Below are positions 57,366-64,000 of a stretch of DNA of 64,000 nt, piece after piece (within the stretch, counting starts at the first letter, position 1; each line of letters starts with the position of its first letter). The DNA is taken from positions 24,626,142 through 24,690,141 of the forward strand of contig CM067555.1 of NCBI GenBank assembly GCA_034509755.1, given 5' to 3'. A program made the position numbers and the translations under genes. The stretch comes from Anisodus tanguticus. Lineage: Eukaryota > Streptophyta > Magnoliopsida > Solanales > Solanaceae. The notes under the pieces were generated by a model. The model saw only the letters and a list, made by a program, of their open reading frames with translations, had not been told where the DNA came from and did no database searches.

Positions 57366-57452
57366 AGCCAAAAATAACAACAACAGTAACATACCCAATG
57401 TAGTCCCACAAGGTAGGATCTCGGAGGGTAGAGTGTATGCAAAGCTTACCCC
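57366..57452 (-). mobile_element. TS-like SINE, 3' part with (TTG)n tail
   Basis: On the minus strand the sequence reads GGGGTAAGCTTTGCATACAC, TCTACCCTCCGAGATCCTAC, TTGTGGGACTACATTGGGTA and ends TGTTGTTGTTATT. This is the conserved 3' body and TTG-repeat tail of the tobacco TS-type SINE group (known for Solanaceae). It is split from its upstream half (63352-63415) by copia element K. Confidence 0.75.
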
Positions 57453-57787
57453 TGTTAGTAAACTTGTGTTCAAAATTAGTAAATCGGAAACTTTAATTAA
57501 TCTGAAAAAACATAAAATGCATAAATTAAAATAATTCGAGTCCACTGAATTCACTATGTGTCCTTAAGGAATTGAATCCCCTCGTTGTAACCAAGGTTAT
57601 GGATTACTTCCTCCCAGGATAAAATAGATATACCTATTGATGGCGTAGTGGTACCTCAAACCCCACCAACTTTGTCGAACGCAAATTCAGCAACAAATCA
57701 CATAAAAACTCAATAGTTGTTTATAAGAAAATATGTAGTCAAAAAAATGCCTCTTCGTTCCCCATTCATACACAAAAAAACCCAACA
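57453..57787 (-). repeat. Element K 3' LTR
   Basis: 335 bp, minus start TGTTGGGTTTTTTTG (57787), end ...GTTTACTAACA (57453). Matches 62836-63351 over nearly its whole length (for example CAAACCCCACCAACTT). A minus polypurine tract CACGTGGGGGGAT abuts it at 57788-57800. Confidence 0.85.
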
Positions 57788-57800
57788 ATCCCCCCACGTG

Positions 57801-58519
57801 AATGAGAAATGACCATATGCATCAAAATTGTGTGATTCATAAGCAAGGATTAATTACATCTGGATAAGTAGGTTTCTCTTTGATCTTTCTGTAATGAACA
57901 TATTTTGGATAACTCGGTCAATCGGTAGATTTAATATCTTTGAACCGTCGAGCTTTGATGTATACCTAGACAACCATATGTCACACAATTAACCCTTTAA
58001 TCATCTTTGGTTCTCACTGTTGTGTTCGTTTCAACAATGAACACCACTTGATTTCATGAGTGCGTAGAGCATGGGCTTTACCTAACATACTCCTTAAGCA
58101 TCTTACACTTCACACGCACATGGGTAATTTCTAAACGTGTCATCCCGTAGATACACTATTTGGTCATACCTGCCAAACTTAGAAACCATTAAAAATCCTA
58201 AGTTTTATTAACTCATTAAAAATTCTTAATGCTTTATCCTTGTTTCTGAACATTGTCTTCATCATGAGAATTGGTTGACTTATTTGACAATGTTGAACCG
58301 TCATTCATAACCTTGTTTGATCTCTTTTAACCTAGCTCTTGGTATCTCCAGTCTACTAGGTAGAGTTACCACTATGATGACTTGTCTTAGGTCTTAAACC
58401 CATTCCCATCGATGATCTTTCAACTGCCTCTCTAGTTAGGCCTTTTGTAAGTGGATCCGACATGTTATCTCTTGACTTTACTTAGTCAATTATTATAACT
58501 CCACTAGAGAGTAGTTGTC
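57801..58519 (-). other. K 3' untranslated/inter-domain stretch
   Basis: No coding motif was found. Between the polypurine tract and RNase H, copia elements usually have a short tail; here it is about 700 bp, so part of it may be unrelated or the end of pol in unreadable frames. Confidence 0.4.
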
Positions 58520-58890
58520 GAACGTATTGTGTCTTCATTGTATATGATGAGATTTACCATTATGCATAACCATCTCTGTCCTTCCTATTGTTGCTTGGCT
58601 ATCACAATATATGCATATAGGTTTGGGCCATAATGGAATATCTTCTAAGAAATTCCGAAGCCATTTAGCTTCTTCACTGGCTTTGTCTAGAGCTCTGAGC
58701 TCAGACTCCATTGTGGATCGAGCAATACATGTTTGTTTGGACAACTTCCATGACACTGCTCATCCACCAATCGTAAAACATATTCATTTGTGATTATTGA
58801 TCCGGTGATCCAATTTGCATCACTAAACCCCTCAATAATCGCGGGATATTTATTATAGTGCAAAACATAACTTACTTGAAGTGATATCAT
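58520..58890 (-). pseudogene. K RNase H (copia type)
   Basis: 58535-58756 reads SWKLSKQTCIARSTMESELR, ALDKASEEAKWLRNFLEDIP and ICIYCDSQATIGR, the Ty1/copia RNase H core with Glu in TMESE and Asp in YCDSQ. The overlapping frame 58687-58890 gives the preceding block VLHYNKYPAIIEGFSDANWI. One frame change near 58750 separates them. Confidence 0.9.
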
Positions 58891-58934
58891 TTACCAATTC
58901 CCTTGGATGATTGACATTAGTTGTGGTCACAATA

Positions 58935-58941
<7 letters not shown>

Positions 58942-58970
<29 letters not shown>
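58942..58970 (+). repeat. (AT)n microsatellite
   Basis: About 14 AT units where the RT domain of copia K would be expected. Microsatellite and flanks interrupt pol. Confidence 0.95.
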
Positions 58971-58972
<2 letters not shown>

Positions 58973-59440
58973 CTCAACCATTCCACTTCTTGTAAGTCTA
59001 CTTCTTCAAATATCCAACTAATAGCACATTCACCAATGTGAAAATCCAAGCTTGTCAATTTTTATCATTGTCAACAATTGGTTCTTCAATTTATAGACCA
59101 ATGAACTTATACGTTTAATGAACCGGCGTGTCTTTTCAAGGAGTTGTCTATCCACAAACACACTTTATCATGGAAAGTCACAATCTTTCAAACGACATCC
59201 AATCTTGGAAGACACGACCTTTAATAAAAAAAAAACATGTAATCAACCATCACATGAGTAGTACGACTTACTAGTCCTCATCAAGACAGAACGAATTAAG
59301 TGAAATTTTCACTAACTACCATATCAATATCCACCAAGGACATATATCATGGAGATGACATAATACAATAATGTCAATATATAAATATTTTTTGATTCTA
59401 CCAAAATGATATCATTTACTGTTAGTGGCATATTCTATGA
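58971..59440. other. K interior, RT expected but not found
   Basis: No RT block is readable in any frame between RNase H and integrase. This stretch is too short for a whole RT (about 750 bp), so RT is deleted. Confidence 0.5.
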
Positions 59441-59740
59441 AAACACAATCAATAATTTACGTATATTTTAACCCTTTTGAATTTAGAAACTTGCATTTTA
59501 GCCAAACGCCCCCACATTTTGAAGTAATTCAAGATTGAATTTCTTCCTTTCCATTTTTCGTATGGAATTGATTGTGTTTTACTATGGGTCATTGAGTATG
59601 CCACTAGCCGTAAGGATAGCTTTCCCCACAAGTTTTGGGGCAAATCAAAACTTATTAACAAGACATTTTAATAGTTTGATCTCGTGTTCTTATCATACTA
59701 ACATATGTATATCTATATTGACCTAAAATAACCAATTTCA
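59440..59740 (-). pseudogene. K integrase C-terminal piece
   Basis: 59449-59661 reads MLISFDLPQNLWGKLSLRLV, SIPYEKWKGRNSILNYFKMW and GRLAKMQVSKFKRVKIYVNY. This matches the copia integrase block (LWGEA..TA.Y, TPYELW, LRVWGC.A) with decayed key residues. It stands in the correct order before RNase H on the minus strand. Confidence 0.8.
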
Positions 59741-59807
59741 AACGGGCTCGTACTGCGGATCTTTTCTTCATCTATAACCCCTAGAGGTCGGAATCTAGAT
59801 GGTAGTC

Positions 59808-60089
59808 TTATATTCTTTTTCCACCTTTTAAAGCTTTTAATATCTGGTCATTCTCTTTTACTAATTCAGAATTTTCAGAATTTTCTTCTTCTAGAAACTC
59901 TACTGCCTGTAATTCTTGGTTAGTTAGTTTATCACTTTCACTTTGCTTATCCGATTCTTCTTCAGATTTATTCTCACTGCTAGTCTTATTACTGTTATTC
60001 TCATCGCTTAATCTTACCTTTCGTACCTTCTTTTTTCCTTTTAATCGTTCTGTTAGGATATGTATCCATGCTACCAAATTGTATATCAA
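59808..60089 (-). CDS. Unidentified charged ORF
   Basis: 93 codons, basic N-third (LTERLKGKKKVRKVRLSDEN) followed by a Ser/Glu/Asn-rich acidic stretch (NKSEEESDKQSESDKLTNQE) and a leucine-bearing helix (ELVKENDQILKALKGG). It lies where copia K should carry the integrase core but has no integrase motif. It is in frame with, and directly follows, the ORF at 60090-60383 across one stop. I do not recognise it. It may be a copia-specific linker or a captured host exon. Confidence 0.3.
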   Translation of the reverse strand: MIYNLVAWIHILTERLKGKKKVRKVRLSDENNSNKTSSENKSEEESDKQSESDKLTNQELQAVEFLEEENSENSELVKENDQILKALKGGKRI

Positions 60090-60383
60090 CTAATTCATTT
60101 TACGGCACACAAATAAAATAGACTTTGAGATCATCAAATAATAATTGTCTACCCTAATATCTATAAAACTAAATTTCATAAAGGATAGAAAGTTAAAAGA
60201 TGAGCAGAGTAAAGAAAATAGAACCCAATTTTTCATTTCCATCGAGCCATTCCAATCATCCAGCAAAGATGCACGATAGTTTCCTTGTTGTCCAACGCCA
60301 CTTGTGACTTCTACAATTGCTGAGTCTAGTGGACTCTTGAGGAGAAACGACTCCAATGGTTTTAAACACTTGTCCCCAACCAT
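60090..60383 (-). CDS. Unidentified ORF, possible captured fragment
   Basis: 97 codons. The N-terminal 50 residues look protein-like (MVGDKCLKPLESFLLKSPLD, then VTSGVGQQGNYRASLLDDWN), while the last 40 are hydrophobic and may be read-through of non-coding DNA. No copia or LINE domain matches. The frame is open upstream to about 60400 (KFEAPFLCNEK). It could be an exon fragment of a host gene picked up by the element, but nothing proves expression. Confidence 0.3.
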   Translation of the reverse strand: MVGDKCLKPLESFLLKSPLDSAIVEVTSGVGQQGNYRASLLDDWNGSMEMKNWVLFSLLCSSFNFLSFMKFSFIDIRVDNYYLMISKSILFVCRKMN

Positions 60384-61000
60384 TTTCTCGTTACAAAGAA
60401 AAGGTGCTTCAAATTTACCATCAATAGTTAGTTACCCAATGCCAACAACACTTGTTATGATCATTGCTCTCAGTGTATAAAATAATCGTCACCAACGAGA
60501 ACCACATAAGCTGGAATTATCAAGCATTTTCCTTTCTGACCCTTGGAATACACCTAACCCAGCATTCAATCTTAAAGTGTCTTTTCCAATTTAATTTTTT
60601 TTCAGGGAGGCATTCATGAATGCTTATCCACCAAACAGTGGGTTTTATTGTGTTTACTCATGACAGTAACATACCCCATCAAGCAAATAATTGAGACGAT
60701 TACATGTAAAACAGTTGGCCAAAAAATACCGTAATGGAGTAAGAACTTCATGACAGTTTAATCATTCTATGAAAAGACACATTACAAAGAATATTTCAGT
60801 GCACTAGTTCAATTCTCATCATTTGAGCCTTTCATGGGAAATGAGAAAAATATCAACACCGTGGCTGTCTCAAAGAAAAGGGTAATGTGCCAATGACTTA
60901 CGAGCAAATGCATTACATTAATATATCAAGCTTCCTTGATCCTCTTTATCAACCGATCGAGATAACTTTCTTAAGATTGTTCTCTTTCGGTTTCCTTAAC
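60384..61000. other. Non-coding stretch in K
   Basis: No gene, no repeat partner and no recognisable domain seen. Confidence 0.45.
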
Positions 61001-61318
61001 CAGATTTGATAAACGGCGAAGTTTTCATATATTTAAATCGAATAATTTATGATATAAACATATTTAATAAATCGGTGAAGTTTTTATCCCTTCAAATCGA
61101 ATAAATAGTCAGCGAAATTTTATATCTTCAAACCAACGAACGTTACTAAATCGGTAAAGTTTTTATATTCTTTGAACTGAGTAGTAACTTGGAGTAGAAA
61201 ATCACACAAATTTTAATCTTCAAACAGCGGAGTAGAAAACCAAAAAGATTTTAATCTTTGACATAGGAAGTAGAAAACCACAAAGGTTTTTAATCTCCAA
61301 AACTGAAATAGAAATCAC
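61001..61318 (-). repeat. Degenerate tandem repeats (copia leader-like)
   Basis: Two adjoining arrays: at 61010-61180 four units of about 45 bp around AAATCGGTGAAGTTTTTAT, and at 61185-61318 about four units of 38 bp around AGTAGAAAACCACAAAG plus TTTTAATCTCCAAA. They lie where the copia 5' leader (between primer site and gag) is expected. Confidence 0.65.
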
Positions 61319-61324
61319 TAAGAA

Positions 61325-62780
61325 TTGGTCACAGGTTTGGAAAATGATATTGGAGACCAAATATAATATAGAGCATGAGATATGGTGGGAACCTAAGAGT
61401 GATACTGCTAATGTATGGTGAAACAATTGATCAAAACTTGGTGCATTATATCACATAGTTCCTGAAGATTTTGAGATAGATGAAAGTATACAAGATCTGC
61501 ATGAACTAATGATAGATGACAAATGGGATGTGAACAAGCTGCTGAACTTATTCCCCGGAGATATTGTGGAGCATATCACACAGGATTTGGAAATTCATGA
61601 AGCAACTGAGGAGTAGGATAGGTCATGGTGGATGATGACAACATTTGGGAAATTTACATTAGGAAGTGAATGGGAACTACTGAGAAAGAAATCTCCTAAA
61701 ACAGATGTTTTGAAGAATGTATGGATAAAAGGCTTATCTTTTAAAATTTCATTCTTCTTTTGGAGATTGTGAAGGTTTAAACTGCCTATAGGAGAGGTCT
61801 TAAGAAGCATGAGAATGGATATTGAGGCTAGATGCTATTGTTGAACTGTGAGACAGTATGAAACAGTAGATCATTTATTTCTCACGGGTCAAATAGCTGC
61901 AAGGGTGTGGGGATATTTTAATGGTGTTGTTGGCATAACTACTCCATTGTTGCAGATGAAACAAGCAGTGCAGGTTTGTTGAAACACTATATGTCCTCCT
62001 AATCTCAACCAAGTCTTCAAAGCATTTTCTTTAATTATCATGTGGCAGTTATGGAAATGGAGGAATACATTTCTACATAGAGGGAAGATGTCTATTAACA
62101 AGGTAATTTATGAGATTAATTTGAATATCTATATATTGTCCGAGTAAGGTTCCCATGGCAGCCTTTCATGTCAAGATGTTTGCCTCAGATAATGTAGTTA
62201 TTTGAAGCATACAGACCAAAGGTGATGAGCACAATTGTAAGATTGGAGTTTCCTATGGTAGGGTGGTACAAATGCAACTCTGTTGGGGCATCAAGAGGGA
62301 ATCTAGGTCCAAGCTCAGTGGCATATTATATTAGAAATGCAGAAGGAAATTTACAATATGCAGCTGCAAGGAGAATATCAGATGTGACTAATCCGGTGGC
62401 AGAAGCAATAGCATTGAAGGATGGGCTAGAATTTTGTGTTAGTCACTCTTTGTTACATGTGATATTGGAAACTAATTCCTTAACTTTGAAGATGATTCTA
62501 ATAGAACAATAGGATGTTCCTTGGTGTATAGCTATGATCATTCAGAACATCAAAAGCATAAAGAAAAATAAGGAAGTAAGGGTGGAAATTGTACTGAGAG
62601 AAGGGAATGGACTGGGAGATTTTTTAGCTAATCATGTTTTTTATTTTGCAACTACTCAGCAGTTCCATAACTTCATGTCACTTCCCAGTAAATCTAGACA
62701 GATATTGAATACAGAAAAAGCACACATACCATACATGAGAAATAGAAATACAAAGGACCATCGGATTCCTGGAGATTGAT
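61325..62780 (+). pseudogene. LINE (plant L1) ORF2 C-terminal fragment: zf-RVT and RNase H
   Basis: Plus strand, 5'-truncated. Early part: IWWEPKSDTANVW and a long spacer ending FGKFTLGSEWELLRKK. Then the zf-RVT block (NVWIKGLSFKISFFFWRL, with C-Y-C and ETVDHLFLTGQIAARVWGYF). From 62222 an RVT_3-type RNase H: WYKCNSVGASRGNLGPSSVA, YYIRNAEGNL, PVAEAIALKDGLEFC, then ILETNSLTL. 62534-62779 gives the domain end (REGNGLGDFLANHV). At least six stops. No poly(A) is visible at its 3' end. Confidence 0.8.
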
Positions 62781-62801
62781 TTTAGCAGTAGGAGAATGCG
62801 G

Positions 62802-62832
62802 TAATTATTCGGGAGCTTAGTACACCGGGCTT
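62802..62832 (+). mobile_element. SINE 3'-end scrap 1
   Basis: GGGAGCTTAGTACACCGGGC followed by TTCCC, identical over 25 bases to the insertion at 62990-63014. It resembles the 3' end common to a second Solanaceae SINE group (CGGGAGCTTAGTGCACCGGG). It sits exactly where the first ~20 bases of the K 5' LTR should be. Confidence 0.55.
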
Positions 62833-62835
62833 CCC

Positions 62836-63351
62836 TAAGTAAAATTAGAAATAAATCAAAAACTTTAGTTAATCTGAAAAAACGTAAAATCCATAAATTA
62901 AAATAATTTGAGTCCACTGAATTGACAGTGTATCCTTAAAGAATTTAATCTCCTCATGTACCCAAGGATACACGGACCCCGCACATAGCGGGAGCTTAGT
63001 ACACCGGGCTTCCCTTTTACTGTACCCGAGGTTATGGATTACTTCCTCCCAAGATAAAACGGATATACATGTTGATGGTGTAGCGGTACCTCAAACCCCA
63101 CCAACTTCGTCGAACGCAAATTCGGTAACAAATCACACAAAGACTCAATAGTTGTTTGTAAGAAAATATGTAGTAGAAAATACATAATTTTTTATGCAGA
63201 AAACTGAGGCTAGTCCGCTGAATTTATAGCCAACAAAGGGTACTGTGAACGGGTGTTATTGTTCCTTATCGAAAAATTCACAACCTATCTCCATGAATCT
63301 TTTCGGGAAAATACCTCTTCATTTCCCATTCACACACAAAAAAATCCAACA
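62836..63351 (-). repeat. Element K 5' LTR (end truncated, SINE insertion)
   Basis: Matches the 3' LTR from its base ~15 on, minus the terminal TGTTAGTAAACTTG. It is longer because of a 57-bp SINE scrap (62964-63020) and an extra block at 63180-63310 absent from the 335-bp copy. The primer binding site is not visible. Confidence 0.75.
62964..63020 (+). mobile_element. SINE 3'-end insertion with 7-bp target duplication
   Basis: 57 bp (GGACCCCGCACATAGCGGGA, then GCTTAGTACACCGGGCTTCC and CTTTTAC) flanked by perfect TGTACCC duplications (62957-62963, 63021-63027). The other LTR lacks it. A 5'-truncated SINE inserted by target-primed reverse transcription is the simplest reading. Confidence 0.75.
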
Positions 63352-63415
63352 ATCCCTACCATGAAGGTAGAGATGTTGTTTCTGATAGACTCTCGACTCA
63401 AAGAAAAGTAAACCA
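63352..63415 (-). mobile_element. TS-like SINE, upstream part
   Basis: On the minus strand TTTGAGTCGAGAGTCTATCA, GAAACAACATCTCTACCTTC then ATGGTAGGG, the conserved block just 5' of 57366-57452. The tRNA-like head with A and B boxes is not found to the right, so the SINE is 5'-truncated or cut. Confidence 0.75.
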
Positions 63416-63442
63416 TAGCAATGAGGAAAAGGCAAAAATAAA

Positions 63443-63672
63443 TGTTGATCTAATATTCAGTTTAAGAATAGAATTTGAAAAAGAATAATCCCTTGATTAT
63501 TTTCATTAATGAAGAGGTCTATATATACAATTTACAATCTCTAAATATTGAAAATCCTATTCCTACTATACTACTAATATCATAATTACATTTGTACAAG
63601 AATTCTACAAATTATGGTAAGTACCTAAATATTATTGGTTTGGTATACCGTGTATATACACGGGTTCTATCA
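63443..63672 (-). repeat. Element L 3' LTR
   Basis: 230 bp with TGATAGAACCC start and ...TAGATCAACA end on the minus strand. A TATATATAG box is at 63520-63528 (minus) and a CCGTGTATATACACGG palindrome lies near its start (63647-63662). Length and ends suit short-LTR copia families. Confidence 0.7.
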
Positions 63673-63690
63673 CACCCCCGCAGTCATAGC
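63673..63690 (-). promoter_or_regulatory. Polypurine tract of L
   Basis: Minus strand TGACTGCGGGGGTG directly before TGATAGAACC. It overlaps an inverted repeat CCCGC/GCGGG (63678-63694). Confidence 0.7.
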
Positions 63691-64000
63691 GGGCGGTTGT
63701 CGTACGCTGAGACTGTCCCTAAAATTTTCAAACAGAACCAAGGAAAGACTCTTAGTAAAGATGTCAGCAATTTAGTACCTTGAAGGGACATGCAAGACAC
63801 GTACTTGTCCATGAGCTACCTTTTTTCGAATAAAGTGAATATCCATCTCGATATGTTTAGTGTGCTGATGTTGGACCAGATTCCAAGAGAGATAGAATGC
63901 ACTGACATTATCACAGTAACCAAAGTAGCTTTCTGAATCTGAAAGTGTAGCTCTAATAGAAGATTATGTAGCCAACATGACTCAGACACCACATTGGCTA
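63686..64000 (-). pseudogene. L RNase H C-terminal part
   Basis: The minus strand reads LLLELHFQIQKATLVYCDNV, SAFYLSWNLVQHQHTKHIEM, DIHFIRKKVAHGQVRVLHVP then a stop (normally SxxQ) and IADIFTKSLS. This is the end of copia RNase H, with the DNxSA Asp block and the HTKHIE(M/I)D motif. One stop, otherwise well conserved, so this copy is younger than K. Confidence 0.9.

Larger units (their letters stand above)
57453..63351 (-). mobile_element. Ty1/copia element K, inserted in the SINE
   Basis: Minus-strand copia element: 3' LTR 57453-57787, interior to about 62835, truncated 5' LTR about 62836-63351. The target duplication is ACCCC (57448-57452) and ATCCC (63352-63356), and the SINE body continues correctly across it. 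Only RNase H and an integrase C-terminal piece remain. RT, gag and protease are not recognisable, and much of the interior is replaced by a LINE fragment and unidentified DNA. Confidence 0.8.
63443..64000 (-). mobile_element. Ty1/copia element L, 3' end (runs off the window)
   Basis: Minus-strand copia element entering from the right: RNase H remnant 63686-64000, polypurine tract, then a short 3' LTR 63443-63672. Left flank ATAAA would be one copy of the target duplication; the other is outside the window. Confidence 0.8.

Overview
This window is plant nuclear heterochromatin-type DNA made almost entirely of nested, decayed transposable elements. I find no intact host gene, rRNA or tRNA gene. 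The AT-rich sequence, TS-like SINE with a (TTG)n tail, plant L1-type LINE, chromovirus-type Ty3/gypsy elements and an integrated pararetrovirus (caulimovirid EPRV) of the tobacco-vein-clearing/solendovirus-like kind together suggest a Solanaceae genome, Nicotiana being my best guess (inference only).

Layout. (1) 537-29878: pieces of an old plus-strand LTR (LTR0; 537-979, 21255-24570, 29701-29878) interrupted by two insertions. The first is gypsy element F (980-21254, minus), whose 5' LTR carries gypsy element H (8916-20115, minus), whose gag in turn carries gypsy element I (12315-18245, minus). The second is element J (24571-29700, minus). H, I and J belong to one family. All three lack the RT catalytic YxDD segment and the integrase, so they look like a trans-mobilised non-autonomous family. 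(2) 30660-57272: element D (minus), with 3.5-3.6 kb LTRs and about 3 kb of non-coding interior (LARD-like). Its 3' LTR contains gypsy element G (32266-42747, minus), which contains the EPRV (33877-39904, plus). Its 5' LTR contains gypsy element E (47698-53657, plus). (3) 57366-63415: a TS-like SINE split by Ty1/copia element K (57453-63351, minus). K itself holds a LINE 3' fragment (plus), SINE 3'-end fragments and two unexplained ORFs. (4) 63443-64000: the 3' end of another copia element, L (minus), which runs off the window.

The nesting was deduced by matching LTR copies, primer binding sites (complement of initiator tRNA-Met), polypurine tracts and target-site duplications: GTGGT for E, TCAAC for G, CATTT/CCTTT for I, TAGTG/CAGTG for J, ACCCC/ATCCC for K, ATTCA/TTTCA for D, AGAAA/AAAAA for F and CCAGG/CCATT for H. 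All coding regions are broken by stops, frameshifts or deletions. Only F still shows an RT active-site box (FIDD). The EPRV has lost its RT palm but keeps recognisable movement-protein, protease-like, RNase H and 3'-ORF remnants, plus a TATA box and terminally redundant ends that stop at the primer binding site.
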